Source: CAZEJS01 sp964512645 (GTDB lineage: Bacteria; Actinomycetota; Geothermincolia; Fen-727; Anoxymicrobiaceae). From it: DNA of 64,000 nucleotides. Of the stretch, positions 55,605-64,000 are shown piece by piece. Position numbers and translations under genes: made by a program. The notes under the pieces are model-generated. The model saw nothing but the letters and a program-made list of their open reading frames with translations, did not search any database and had not been told where the DNA came from. Where the stretch lies: assembly GCA_964512645.1 (NCBI GenBank), contig CAZEJS010000012.1, positions 9,787 through 73,786 of the forward strand. Reading direction: 5' to 3'. Numbering within the stretch: the stretch's first letter is position 1; every line of letters starts with the position of its first letter.

Positions 55605-56072
55605 GTGAAACGCGGCGACCTTTACGCTCAGGTGGTTGAGGCGATCGGCGATCTAATGCGGGGGCTCTCGCTGGAGGTGGCGGACGTCTCGATCACCAGG
55701 GACAAGGGCCGCGCTTTTTTGCGGATTTCAGTAGACCGCGAGGGTGGGGTGACACTGGACGACTGCGCTTCCGCCAGCGAGATGATCGGACAGGTCATCG
55801 AGAGGGAGAACCTGATGGAGGGACCGTACGTCCTGGAAGTGATGAGTCCGGGGCTGGACCGGCCGCTCAGAAGGGCCGAGGACTTCCGCAGAAGCGTCGG
55901 CAAGAGGGTCCGGGTCAACTTGAGACAGACGTTCGAGGGAAGAAAGAGCATGACGGGCATTCTGAGAAATGCGGGGGAGGAGTCGGTACGACTTGATCTC
56001 GGCGAAGAGCAGGTGGACCTGATGTACGGGGCGATCGCCTCGGCGCGCCTCGATCCCGAGTTGCCGTGGTAG
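55605..56072 (+). CDS. rimP: Ribosome maturation factor RimP
   Basis: Assembly factor for the 30S subunit, 155 residues. N-terminal domain with LEVADVSITRDKGRAFLRISVD and the central VMSPGLDRPL family motif, then a C-terminal SH3-like domain. GTG start after GAGGAGGAG. First gene of the rimP-nusA-ylxR-infB operon, as in nearly all bacteria. Confidence 0.94.
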   Translation: MKRGDLYAQVVEAIGDLMRGLSLEVADVSITRDKGRAFLRISVDREGGVTLDDCASASEMIGQVIERENLMEGPYVLEVMSPGLDRPLRRAEDFRRSVGKRVRVNLRQTFEGRKSMTGILRNAGEESVRLDLGEEQVDLMYGAIASARLDPELPW

Positions 56073-56099
56073 AACGGCGTACCTAGGAAGTGTTGCGAA

Positions 56100-57530
56100 G
56101 TGAAGTTCAAGCTCCTGGACGCGTTGAAGCAGATAGAGCTCGAGAAGGGCCTTGCGGTGGATACGGTGCTCGAAGCCCTGGAAGACGCGCTGCTGACGGC
56201 CTACAAAAAAAACTACGGCGACCTCGAGGCGGAGGAGATCGACGCGAGGATAGATATTGAAGAGGAGACCGGAGAGATCCGCGTGTTCGAGACTCGCGAG
56301 GACGAGAATGGCGAGCCGGTGGAGGTCGAGGTAACCCCGGACAACTTCGGCAGGATCGCCGCCCAGACCGCCAAGCAGGTCATCATCCAGCGAATCCGCG
56401 AAGCCGAGCGTGAGCTGATGTTCGACGAATACCACGGCCGTGAGGGCGACATAGTAACCGGGATCATTCAGCAGAGCGACCAGCGTTATACCCTCGTCGA
56501 CCTGGGCAAAGTGGAAGCCCTGCTCCCGCCGAGCGAACAGGTTCGTGGAGAACGGTACGAGCACGGCGCGCGGATAAAAATCTACATAGTGGACGTCAGG
56601 CGGACCAACAAGGGCCCGCAGATAATGGTATCCCGGACCCATCCGGGACTCCTGAAAAGGCTCTTCGAGCTGGAGGTGCCGGAGATATACGACGGCCTGG
56701 TGGAGATCAAGGCTGTCGCGCGCGAGGGAGGGCAACGGTCGAAGGTCGCCGTGGCGTCCAACGACCCCAACGTCGACCCGGTAGGCGCCTGTGTTGGGGC
56801 CAAGGGCTCCCGGGTCCGAATGATTGTGAGCGAACTCAGGGGAGAGAAGGTCGACATCGTCGAGTGGAAGGAAGACCCTGCGGAGTTTGTCGCCAACGCC
56901 ATAAGCCCGGCGAAGGTCAAAGAGGTCATCGTCGACACCGATAACCTCACCGCGGAAGTCATCGTGCCCGACAACCAGCTCTCACTGGCCATCGGAAAGG
57001 AGGGGCAGAACGCCCGCCTGGCGGCCAAGCTCACAGGCTGGAGGATTGACATCCTCTCCGAGACGCAGGCGGTTGAAGCTGCTGCCATCAGGGCGGAAAG
57101 AGAGGCGGCCGCCGGACCCCTGGAAGAACCGGAGCGGAAGTGCCGTGCAATAACGTCCTCCGGTCACAGGTGCAGAAACAGGGCGAAGCCAGGGTCGGAC
57201 TTCTGCGGAATGCCCGCTCACCAGAAGATGGGGGAGCTCATCGAGTCCGGTGACGTGAACGTCGAGGAGGTGACCCCGGTCGAGGAGGGCGATGCCCCGG
57301 CAGCCGGAAGTGCCTCCGAGGAAGAGCAGGCTTTGCCGCCGGAAGAAGAGCAGGCGGCCGCGGAAGCCGTCCCGGAAGTCACGGAAGTCCTGGAAGAGGG
57401 TCCGGAGACCGCGGACCAATCGGCCGCCGGCGCGCCGGAAACCGAGGAGGCGGAGGCGCCCGCTCTTGAAGCCGAAGCCGACCTCCCCGATGCCGGGGAG
57501 CGGATCGCGGAAGGTCCATGGGAGAGCTGA
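56100..57530 (+). CDS. nusA: Transcription factor NusA with C-terminal Cys/His extension
   Basis: Elongation, pausing and termination factor binding RNA polymerase, 476 residues. N-terminal domain (1-130), S1 domain (about 135-200), and two KH domains (about 205-340; VDPVGACVGAKGSRV and SLAIGKEGQNARLAAK). After the KH domains, where other NusA proteins end or have acidic repeats, there is a small module with C348, C358, C369 and H374 (KCRAITSSGHRCR, then FCGMPAH), then an acidic tail of about 100 residues rich in Glu and Ala. The Cys3His spacing resembles short zinc-binding domains of the DUF5763 type. Such a fusion is not usual for NusA. Confidence 0.95.
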   Translation: MKFKLLDALKQIELEKGLAVDTVLEALEDALLTAYKKNYGDLEAEEIDARIDIEEETGEIRVFETREDENGEPVEVEVTPDNFGRIAAQTAKQVIIQRIREAERELMFDEYHGREGDIVTGIIQQSDQRYTLVDLGKVEALLPPSEQVRGERYEHGARIKIYIVDVRRTNKGPQIMVSRTHPGLLKRLFELEVPEIYDGLVEIKAVAREGGQRSKVAVASNDPNVDPVGACVGAKGSRVRMIVSELRGEKVDIVEWKEDPAEFVANAISPAKVKEVIVDTDNLTAEVIVPDNQLSLAIGKEGQNARLAAKLTGWRIDILSETQAVEAAAIRAEREAAAGPLEEPERKCRAITSSGHRCRNRAKPGSDFCGMPAHQKMGELIESGDVNVEEVTPVEEGDAPAAGSASEEEQALPPEEEQAAAEAVPEVTEVLEEGPETADQSAAGAPETEEAEAPALEAEADLPDAGERIAEGPWES

Positions 57531-57814
57531 AGCCGGAGTCGGCGTTCCGGATGTGCGTGGGTTGCTCCCGGCGAAGGCCGAAAAGCGAAATGATAAGAAT
57601 CGGCGCCGCGCCGTGGACCGTAAGCGTGGGGCCGGTGAAGAAGGCGGGGCGGGGTGCGTACGTGTGCCGGGGCGAGGAGTGCGTCCGGTCGGCGGTATCC
57701 AGTGGCCGGCTGGAAAGAGCGCTGAGGGCGAAGGTCCCCCCGGGGGTGTACCATGAGATCGTAATGACGACAAAGGAGAGCTGCGAGATTGGCGAAAACG
57801 ATCAGGGTCCATGA
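57518..57814 (+). CDS. ylxR: YlxR family RNA-binding protein (DUF448)
   Basis: A 98-residue protein, the standard gene between nusA and infB. It has the family core MCVGCSRRRPKSEMIRI and GRGAYVCRGEECV, with a basic RNA-binding face; YlxR has been linked to RNase P and to rRNA or tRNA regulation. Overlaps nusA by 13 bases and infB by 26. ATG start. Confidence 0.9.
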   Translation: MGELKPESAFRMCVGCSRRRPKSEMIRIGAAPWTVSVGPVKKAGRGAYVCRGEECVRSAVSSGRLERALRAKVPPGVYHEIVMTTKESCEIGENDQGP

Positions 57815-60467
57815 GCTGGCGACAGAGCTCAGGAAGTCCAACAGGGAGGTCTCGGACAGGATACGCAAGCTCGAGATCCCGGCCAAGACGAACCTGTCGT
57901 CCATCTCACAGGAGGATGCCAACCGGGTGCGGGTGTCCTTCGGTCGAGACCCGGTGAAGATAGAGAAACCAAAGAAGAAGCCCGCGAAGAAGCCGGCGGC
58001 CAAGAAAACCGCGGCCAAGAAGCCGGCGGCGAAGAAACCGGCGGCCAAGAAGGCCGCGGCGAAGAAGCCGGCGGCCAAGAAAACCGCGGCCAAGAAGCCG
58101 GCCGCGAAGAAACCGGCGGCGAAGAAATCCGCTTCCAAAGCCGCGGCAAAGGCTTCCGAGACGGCCCGTTCCGCCGCCACACCCGCCGCGAAGATACCGG
58201 TTTCCCAGGTCGGGCCCGCCGGAACCCCCGCTGCGGCGGCCGGGGAAACCGGACCGCAGAAGAAGGCGGTGGCGGCTGCGCCCGGGACGCCCGTGATGTC
58301 GGAAGCTTCCCGAAAACCCTATCGTCCGCCGTCTGAGAAGCAGGCGACTCCCGACGCTCCCAGAGAGGGGACCCCTGCTCCCGGGAAGACGGTTCGTCCC
58401 CAGGCCTCACCTGGTCGCGGTGCCGACACTTCCGCCAAGGTGCGGCGAGCCGTGCCGGAAGAACGCCCCCGGGCGCCGTTGGGAGCCGACGAGCGCAGAG
58501 CGGCTCCACCGGCTGGCAGGGTGGCACAGAAGAAGGGCTCGCTACCTGGCGCGCCCGCGCCCGCCCGTCCGCCGAGAAAGGGACGAGGCAAGCAGACACT
58601 GAGGGTGGCGCCGGCGGATAAAAAGCCTTCCGACAGGGCGCGACCCTCGGAGAAGAAGCTGTACCGGTATGTGCCGCGCGGGAGGGCCGCGCCCGCGAGG
58701 CCGAAGGCACCTCCCAGCACCGTCGCCCCCAAGCACCTGCGTGTGTCCTCTGGCATAACCGTCAAGGAATTCGCACAGAAAGCTGGCCTTACGCCATCGG
58801 ACGTCATCAAGAAGATGATGGGCTTCGGCGAGATGCTCACCCTGAACCAGGCGATAACCGACGATGCCTTGCGCCTCCTTTCCGAGGACCTCGGGGTAGA
58901 GATCAAGATAAAGCCGCAACGAGTCGAGGAGTTCGTGGAGCTCACCGACGTCCCGGAGGACCTCGTGGCCCGTCCCCCGGTCGTGACGGTGATGGGGCAC
59001 GTCGATCACGGAAAGACCCTGCTCCTGGACGCAATACGCAAGACGGACGTCGTCTCCAGCGAGATGGGGGGGATAACCCAGCACATCGGCGCCTATCAGG
59101 TCACCTTCCGTGGGAGGCCGATCACTTTCATCGACACGCCGGGCCACGAGTCGTTCACCGCCATGAGGGCGCGCGGCGCTCGGATAACCGACCTGGCCGT
59201 GCTGGTGGTCGCGGCCGACGACGGGGTAATGCCGCAGACCATCGAAGCGCTCAATCACGCTCAGGAAGCCGAGGTGCCCGTCATCGTGGCGGTCAATAAG
59301 ATAGACAAGCCTGACGCCGATCCCGGAAGGGTTAGACAGCAGCTCTCCGAGCGGGGCCTGATCCCGGAGGAATGGGGCGGCGAGACGGTGTTCGGCGACG
59401 TCAGCGCGAAGGCCGGCACGAACATAGACCACCTCCTGGAGATGATACTGCTGGTGGCGGAGATGCAGGAGCTCAAGGCGAACCCCGGCGCGACCGCCAG
59501 CGGGACAGTCGTCGAGGCGAAGCTGGACAAGGCGCGCGGTCCGGTCGCGACCGTCCTGGTTCAGAGAGGAACGGCGCGGATCGGCGACGTGGTTGTGGTC
59601 GGGACGGCCTGGGGCAAAATCCGGGCGATGTTCGACGACAGAGGCGAGTCCGTCGAGACGGCGTCCCCCGCCACGCCCGTTGAAATACTCGGCCTGTCGA
59701 ACCCGCCGATGGCGGGGGACGAGTTCAGGGTGGTTGAGGACGAGAAAAAAGCGAGGCAGCTCGCCGACAGGCGCAGGCTGCAGAAAAAGCTCGACGAGCA
59801 GACCGGTCCCAGGCACGTTTCACTCGAGGATCTCTTCGAGCGCATAAGGGAAGGTGAGCTCAAGGAGCTCAAGGTGGTCCTCAAGGCGGACACTCAGGGC
59901 TCGCTGGAGGCCGTCAGCGAGTCCCTCTTGAAGCTCTCCAGGGACGAGGTAAAACTCGTGGTCATACACAGCGGTGTAGGCGGGATAACCGAGACGGATA
60001 TAATGCTTGCCGCCGCCAGCGACGCGATAGTTCTCGGTTTTAACGTCAGACCCGACGTCAAGGCGTCGCGGGCAGCGGAGCGCGAAGAGGTCGAGATACG
60101 CACTTACCAGATTATCTACAAGCTCACCGAAGACATGGAGTCCGCTCTCGTGGGCATGCTGGCGCCGGTCTTCGAAGAGGAGCAGACCGGGCGTTTGGAG
60201 GTAAGGCAGACGTTCAGGGTGCCCGGCAGCGGGACCGTCGCCGGTTCATACATCCTCGAGGGCGAGATCAACCGCGGTTCCCTTCTCCGGGTGGTAAGGG
60301 ACGGAGTGGTGGTGCACGACGGCAAGGTCGGTTCGCTCCGCAGGTTCAAGGAAGACGTCAGGTCGGTATCCGCCGGGTTCGAGTGCGGCGTCGGGCTCGA
60401 GGATTTCAATGACGTCAAAGAGGGAGACATCCTTGAGGCGTACCGGATGCGAGAGATTCCCCGCTAG
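57789..60467 (+). CDS. infB: Translation initiation factor IF-2
   Basis: GTPase that delivers initiator tRNA to the 30S subunit. It has 892 residues, with a long N-terminal region of about 390. The first 50 residues form the IF-2 N-domain ([20 protein letters not shown]). A Lys/Ala/Pro repeat array (residues 65-120) and a basic disordered stretch follow. The GTPase domain has G1 GHVDHGKT (403-410), DTPGHE and NKID; domains II to IV end with the C-terminal tRNA-binding domain. TTG start with GGAGAG upstream, inside ylxR. Confidence 0.96.
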   Translation: MAKTIRVHELATELRKSNREVSDRIRKLEIPAKTNLSSISQEDANRVRVSFGRDPVKIEKPKKKPAKKPAAKKTAAKKPAAKKPAAKKAAAKKPAAKKTAAKKPAAKKPAAKKSASKAAAKASETARSAATPAAKIPVSQVGPAGTPAAAAGETGPQKKAVAAAPGTPVMSEASRKPYRPPSEKQATPDAPREGTPAPGKTVRPQASPGRGADTSAKVRRAVPEERPRAPLGADERRAAPPAGRVAQKKGSLPGAPAPARPPRKGRGKQTLRVAPADKKPSDRARPSEKKLYRYVPRGRAAPARPKAPPSTVAPKHLRVSSGITVKEFAQKAGLTPSDVIKKMMGFGEMLTLNQAITDDALRLLSEDLGVEIKIKPQRVEEFVELTDVPEDLVARPPVVTVMGHVDHGKTLLLDAIRKTDVVSSEMGGITQHIGAYQVTFRGRPITFIDTPGHESFTAMRARGARITDLAVLVVAADDGVMPQTIEALNHAQEAEVPVIVAVNKIDKPDADPGRVRQQLSERGLIPEEWGGETVFGDVSAKAGTNIDHLLEMILLVAEMQELKANPGATASGTVVEAKLDKARGPVATVLVQRGTARIGDVVVVGTAWGKIRAMFDDRGESVETASPATPVEILGLSNPPMAGDEFRVVEDEKKARQLADRRRLQKKLDEQTGPRHVSLEDLFERIREGELKELKVVLKADTQGSLEAVSESLLKLSRDEVKLVVIHSGVGGITETDIMLAAASDAIVLGFNVRPDVKASRAAEREEVEIRTYQIIYKLTEDMESALVGMLAPVFEEEQTGRLEVRQTFRVPGSGTVAGSYILEGEINRGSLLRVVRDGVVVHDGKVGSLRRFKEDVRSVSAGFECGVGLEDFNDVKEGDILEAYRMREIPR
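57993..58127 (+). repeat. Nine 15-bp coding repeats (PAAKK-type) in infB
   Basis: Nine tandem five-residue units (residues 69-113), mostly PAAKK with TAAKK and AAAKK variants. At a higher level the three-unit block [15 protein letters not shown] recurs. The codon choice differs between copies (AAG/AAA, GCG/GCC), so the array is not newly duplicated. Lysine/alanine arrays of this kind resemble those in histone-like proteins and bind nucleic acid. Confidence 0.9.
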
Positions 60468-60500
60468 CGCCCCCACGTGCGAGAATGGTGGGTGGACCCC

Positions 60501-60800
60501 TTGAAAGCCTTCGTCGGAATCGGCCGGTACCGGCTTGACCTCGGCTCGTGCTCATCATTGAAAGACAAGAGGCACTTCATGCGGAGCATAATCGACCGCC
60601 TGGGCAACAGCAGGATTATCGGTGCGGCGGAGATCGGAGAGCTGGACGCCTGGAAGAGCGGAGGGGTGGCCATTGCCTGCGTGTCGTCGTCGCGCTCCAA
60701 GGTCGCCGAGGCGCTGGAGGGGGCAAGGCGCACCATTGAAGGTTCGGGTGTCGAGGTGCTGCTCGCCGAGAGCTGGGTACTGGACCCGGAGGACCTGTAG
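60501..60800 (+). CDS. DUF503 family protein
   Basis: A 99-residue protein of the DUF503 (YlxP) family, usually found between infB and rbfA. It contains LDLGSCSSLKDKRHFMRSII, the family's conserved start, and ends with an acidic WVLDPEDL. Members are thought to be small single-domain RNA or ribosome-associated proteins, but no function is established. TTG 60501 with GGTGG upstream gives the family length; GTG 60477 would add eight residues. Confidence 0.88.
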   Translation: MKAFVGIGRYRLDLGSCSSLKDKRHFMRSIIDRLGNSRIIGAAEIGELDAWKSGGVAIACVSSSRSKVAEALEGARRTIEGSGVEVLLAESWVLDPEDL

Positions 60801-60809
60801 GTCGAGGAG

Positions 60810-61181
60810 ATGTCCAAGCGACTGAACAGAGTAGAGGAAGCCACGAAGGAAGTCCTCGCGGAAGTGATCCAGAGGGAGATCAAGGACCCCCGGGTAGGCT
60901 TTGTGACCATTTCACGGGTAGACGTCTCGCCGGACCTCCGTCATGCAAGGGTTTACTACAGTGTCCTCGGGGACGACGCCGAGGTGAAGAGGACGATCCA
61001 GGGCCTGGAAAGCTCCAGGGGCTACATGAGATCGGCTCTCGGCAAGCACCTCCGTCTCAAGTACCTTCCCGAGATCGACCTGGTCAGAGAAGACGTCAGC
61101 GGGGATGCCATAAGACTGGCGAAGCTGCTCGACCGAGCTGCGGAGGAGATGGGAGACAGCGGGGATGTTGAGCAGGTCTGA
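60810..61181 (+). CDS. rbfA: 30S ribosome-binding factor RbfA
   Basis: Cold-shock assembly factor that helps mature the 5' end of 16S rRNA. It has 123 residues and a KH-type fold: NRVEEATKEVLAEVIQREIKDPRVGFVTISRVDVSPDL in its usual order, with the conserved alanine replaced by a GLESSRGYMRSALGK helix. ATG after GAGGAG. Overlaps the following nrnA gene by 17 bases. Confidence 0.94.
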   Translation: MSKRLNRVEEATKEVLAEVIQREIKDPRVGFVTISRVDVSPDLRHARVYYSVLGDDAEVKRTIQGLESSRGYMRSALGKHLRLKYLPEIDLVREDVSGDAIRLAKLLDRAAEEMGDSGDVEQV

Positions 61182-62157
61182 GTTGGATCGTGCGGCAGTG
61201 CTGCTGAAGGAGTGCCCGAGCGTTCTGGTGCTCGGTCACCAGTACCCGGACGGGGACGCGATAGGCTCGGTCCTCGCACTGAGCCTCATGCTCCGCGAAA
61301 ACGGTCAACAGGTGCAGGCCAGTTGGCCCGAACCGTTCGAGACGCCCGAGAAGTACGCTTTCATCCCCGGCGGCGAGTTGCTGGTGCGCCCCGGGAACAT
61401 CCAGCCGGGGCACGCCCTCACCGTCGCTCTGGATTGCGCCAACGAGGGAAGGCTCGAAGGGCTGCGCGAAAAAGCGGTGTCCGTCCCGCTCATCAACGTT
61501 GATCATCATCCCGACAACAGCGCCTTTGGCACCGTGAACCTGGTCGACGCCTCCGCCGCCGCGACGGCTGAGATCGTCTACTCCATTGCCGGGCCCCTGG
61601 GCCTCAAGGTGACCGGGGACGCCGCTCTGGGCCTTTACACCGGGATCGTTACCGACACGGGCAGGTTTCAGTTCAGCAACACCACCGCTCGGACGCTGGA
61701 GGTTGCCGGCGAACTGATTGGCGCCGGCGTGGAACCTCATCTCGTATTTCAGAACGTGTACCAGTGCGACTCCCTGCCCTACCTGAGGCTTTCGGGGGAA
61801 ATCCTCTGCAGGGCGGTGTTCGACAAGGAGTTCGCGATGGTGTACGCATTTCTGTCCCGTGAGGACCTGGAGCGGTTCGGTGTGCGGATGAACGAGACCG
61901 AAGACCTCATCGACAACCTGCGTGCGCTCCGGGGACACAGGATCGCCGCGCTGTTCAAGCAGCTTGAAGACGGGACCATCCGTGTATCGCTGCGTTCCAG
62001 GCCGCAGACCGACATCGGCAGCGTGGCCAGGGCGCTCGGGGGAGGCGGACACACCGTGGCCGCCGGGTACACCTCGGCGAAGCGTGAGTTTGCCGGGGCG
62101 CTGGCGGAGCTCAGAAAGGAGATAGTCGCCCGTGGATGCGGTTGTTCCTGTGGATAA
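61165..62157 (+). CDS. nrnA: Bifunctional oligoribonuclease / PAP phosphatase, NrnA type
   Basis: DHH-family phosphoesterase that degrades short RNA (nanoRNA) and pAp. It has 330 residues. Motif I GHQYPDGDAIGS (Asp pair), motif III (DHH) NVDHHPDN near residue 113, and the C-terminal DHHA1 domain with GGGGHTVAAG for RNA binding. The stop is reached only after truB has begun (26-base overlap). The rbfA-nrnA-truB order is shared by Gram-positives and Actinobacteria. The ending CGCSCG is unusual. Confidence 0.93.
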   Translation: MLSRSELDRAAVLLKECPSVLVLGHQYPDGDAIGSVLALSLMLRENGQQVQASWPEPFETPEKYAFIPGGELLVRPGNIQPGHALTVALDCANEGRLEGLREKAVSVPLINVDHHPDNSAFGTVNLVDASAAATAEIVYSIAGPLGLKVTGDAALGLYTGIVTDTGRFQFSNTTARTLEVAGELIGAGVEPHLVFQNVYQCDSLPYLRLSGEILCRAVFDKEFAMVYAFLSREDLERFGVRMNETEDLIDNLRALRGHRIAALFKQLEDGTIRVSLRSRPQTDIGSVARALGGGGHTVAAGYTSAKREFAGALAELRKEIVARGCGCSCG

Positions 62158-63064
62158 GCCTGCGGGCTGGACTTCCAGGCAGGTCTGCAGGGTGGTTGCC
62201 GGCGTCGCCGGGGCGCGCAAGACCGGCCACGCCGGAACGTTGGACCCACTGGCAACCGGCGTGCTCATTGTCTGCGTCGGCAGAGCGACGCTTCTGACCT
62301 CTTACCTGGGAGGCGGGACCAAGCGCTACAGGGTGCGCGCGCTGCTGGGGGTCGAGACCGACAGTTGCGATATCGAGGGCAAGGTCACGGAGACCGCGGA
62401 CGCGTCCGGCATTGACGTCGATGCCGTAAGAGGAGCGGCGGCGGGTCTGTGCGGGAGAACCGTGCAGGTTCCCCCTGCTTATTCGGCGGTGCGGAGCGGC
62501 GGGCGCAGGCTCTACGAATATGCCCGGCAAGGCCTGGAACCGCCATTTGTGGAACGTGAAATATCGGTGGAGTCGATCGTCGTGGAAGGCATCGGCCGCG
62601 GCGCCTCCGGACCGGAGGCCGTTCTCGACATAACCTGTGGGCCCGGCACATACGTCCGTGGATTGGTGCGCGACATTGGACGCACGCTCGGCTGCGGTGC
62701 CACGGTGGCGGCGCTGAGGCGTGTGAGGTCCGGGGAATTCCTTGTCGAGAACTGCGGCGCCATCGCCGTGCTGGAGAGCTCCGGCCTCGAGGGCCACGCC
62801 CTTTCTCTCGAGGATGCGACCGCTTGGATGCCCACCCTGTGTACTCCGGGGGACGCGGCCCTGGCCGCGTCCATGGGAAAGCCCCTGCCCGTGGGAATCG
62901 AGGGAATGGGACCAGTGGACGGCGCATTCAGGGTGCTGGACCCCCAGGGAAGGCTGATCGCGCTCTACGGCCCTGCCCGCGAAGGAGACGAGGACTGGAT
63001 TGCGGCCCGGGCATTGCGAGTTCTGCGCCCCCATAATGCCGGTGAGAACGATGAAGCTGCTTGA
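62132..63064 (+). CDS. truB: tRNA pseudouridine(55) synthase TruB
   Basis: Modifies U55 in the tRNA T-loop. It has 310 residues. PVDKPAGWTSRQV at the N-terminus, and catalytic D38 in GHAGTLDPLATG; VQVPPAYSAVR and GTYVRGLVRDIG follow. The C-terminal end forms a PUA-like domain (about 240-300). GTG start with AAAGGAGAT upstream. It overlaps ribF by 14 bases. Confidence 0.95.
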   Translation: MDAVVPVDKPAGWTSRQVCRVVAGVAGARKTGHAGTLDPLATGVLIVCVGRATLLTSYLGGGTKRYRVRALLGVETDSCDIEGKVTETADASGIDVDAVRGAAAGLCGRTVQVPPAYSAVRSGGRRLYEYARQGLEPPFVEREISVESIVVEGIGRGASGPEAVLDITCGPGTYVRGLVRDIGRTLGCGATVAALRRVRSGEFLVENCGAIAVLESSGLEGHALSLEDATAWMPTLCTPGDAALAASMGKPLPVGIEGMGPVDGAFRVLDPQGRLIALYGPAREGDEDWIAARALRVLRPHNAGENDEAA

Positions 63065-63992
63065 ACACACCGGCGATTTCAGGAGGCACGCGAAGGAGTC
63101 GGCGGTCACCATAGGCGTTTTCGACGGTGTTCACCGGGGACACCAGGCGATCATACGCGATTGCGTGGAGGAGGCCAGGCGGCGCTCTATCGCATCGGTC
63201 GCTCTCACTTTCGAGAGGAACCCACGCGAGCTGGTTTGCGGCGAGACGCCGTGCGTCATCAGCTCCTCCGTTCGCAAGATGGAGATTCTGGAATCCCTCG
63301 GGCTGGACTTCACCGTATCGGTGAAGTTCAACCGTAGTTTCGCCTCCATGCGGCCGGACGAGTTTTGCCGGAGGGTCCTGGCCGGGCACCTGGGCGCGAA
63401 AAAAGTGTGTGTGGGCGAGAACTTTCGCTTTGGCAGGGGCGGAAAAGGCGACGTCGGCACCCTCGCGTCGGAAGGCGCCTCGCTGGGGTTCGAGGTTGAC
63501 GTCGTGCCCCTGGTGAAGGTCGAGCTGGGACAGCTATCGAGCACGCTCGTCAGGGGCCTGATAGTAGAAGGCAGAATGCAAGAGGTCATGGACGGCCTTG
63601 GGAGGCCGTATACCGTCAGCGGCAGCGTTGTCCCCGGGCACTCCCGGGGCAAACGGCTGGGATTTCCAACTGCAAACCTGTTGCTGGACGGCGATTTCTG
63701 CGTACCGCCCGACGGCGTGTACGCCGGAAAGGCGGTGCTGCCCGAGGGAACGTATACGTGCGCGATCAACATCGGCAGCAACCCCACTTTCCGCGACGCC
63801 GAGGCTGCGCTGGAGGTGTTCCTCCTCGATTTCGACGGTGATATCTACGGGGAGACCCTGGAGGTAGAGTTCCACCACCGGTTGCGCGAAGAGATAGCGT
63901 TTGCCGGCGAGGAGCAACTGGTGACGCAGATGAAGAAGGACGTCCGGAAGGCCAGATCGCTGTTGAAAAAGGAGGAGGGCTCGGGCGGATAA
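63051..63992 (+). CDS. ribF: Bifunctional riboflavin kinase / FAD synthetase
   Basis: Makes FMN from riboflavin and FAD from FMN. It has 313 residues. N-terminal nucleotidyltransferase domain with TIGVFDGVHRGHQAII (H-x-G-H type) and FNRSFASMRPDEF; C-terminal riboflavin kinase domain with HSRGKRLGFPTANL and the PTFRD segment. The ATG at 63051 with GGTGAGA upstream lies in the truB 3' end. The stop is eight bases before the right edge, so the next gene (often rpsO) is not seen. Confidence 0.95.
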   Translation: MKLLEHTGDFRRHAKESAVTIGVFDGVHRGHQAIIRDCVEEARRRSIASVALTFERNPRELVCGETPCVISSSVRKMEILESLGLDFTVSVKFNRSFASMRPDEFCRRVLAGHLGAKKVCVGENFRFGRGGKGDVGTLASEGASLGFEVDVVPLVKVELGQLSSTLVRGLIVEGRMQEVMDGLGRPYTVSGSVVPGHSRGKRLGFPTANLLLDGDFCVPPDGVYAGKAVLPEGTYTCAINIGSNPTFRDAEAALEVFLLDFDGDIYGETLEVEFHHRLREEIAFAGEEQLVTQMKKDVRKARSLLKKEEGSGG

Positions 63993-64000
63993 TCCGCGCT

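Noticed and set aside
57970..58140. Repeat array as CRISPR or minisatellite
   Set aside because: The units are in frame in infB, encode PAAKK-type residues, have no spacers, and codons vary between copies.

Overview
The window is a gene-dense, G+C-rich chromosomal segment, almost all of it housekeeping genes. The gene set and order point to a member of the Actinomycetota (Actinobacteria), probably a deep-branching and anaerobic lineage. The supporting evidence is threefold: the block tlyA-nadK-recN-steA-steB-pyrG-nudix-xerD-scpA-scpB-rluB-aro-cmk; the uvrC-rapZ-whiA-gap-pgk-tpiA-secG block; and the rimP-nusA-ylxR-infB-rbfA-nrnA-truB-ribF block. All three orders are familiar from Actinobacteria (with partial versions in Firmicutes). 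A phenylacetate-CoA ligase with an ACT partner, a polyferredoxin-like protein and a TrpB2 fit an anaerobe, but nothing here fixes the lifestyle or species. No prophage, insertion sequence, CRISPR array or rRNA was seen.

Layout. 1-3.8 kb: the 3' end of a HAD phosphatase, paaK, an ACT-domain protein and yjbQ, then a divergently placed membrane M28 homologue that has lost its catalytic residues. 4.0-18.5 kb: dxs-tlyA-nadK-recN, then steA, a steB/MctB-like gene, a small GT2 and a divergent PNPT-type transferase, then pyrG, an M20 peptidase, a DUF3866 protein, a Nudix hydrolase and xerD. Most neighbours overlap by a few bases, which suggests translational coupling. 18.5-27.0 kb: a site-2 protease, trpS, scpA, scpB, rluB, the aromatic genes aroH-aroF-tyrA-aroA, and cmk.

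27.0-36.0 kb: a Trp-codon leader peptide and terminator ahead of trpB2, two small unknown proteins, tRNA-Leu(CAA), an iron-sulfur protein, polA, rpsA, coaE and a small two-CW protein. 36.1-41.3 kb: a response regulator, a membrane-anchored HEAT protein and a processive GT2, convergent with a lipoprotein carrying a glycosidase-like domain. This is the least explained block. 41.5-55.5 kb: uvrB-uvrA-uvrC-ogt-rapZ-whiA, then gap-pgk-tpiA-gpmI-secG from a strong extended -10 promoter. 55.5-64 kb: the rimP-nusA-ylxR-infB-DUF503-rbfA-nrnA-truB-ribF translation operon, preceded by a terminator hairpin inside its leader.

The most notable points are: (1) a ribosome-mediated Trp attenuator with three tandem Trp codons controlling a stand-alone trpB2; (2) several promoters placed so that the transcript would begin at or next to the start codon (leaderless mRNAs); (3) the catalytically degenerate M28 protein; (4) a Cys3His module fused to NusA; (5) the response regulator/HEAT/GT2/lipoprotein locus. 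TTG is used as the start codon of many essential genes. Start sites were chosen by ribosome-binding site and family length, and several differ from the longest open frame. No stretch longer than about 300 bases lacks a gene.
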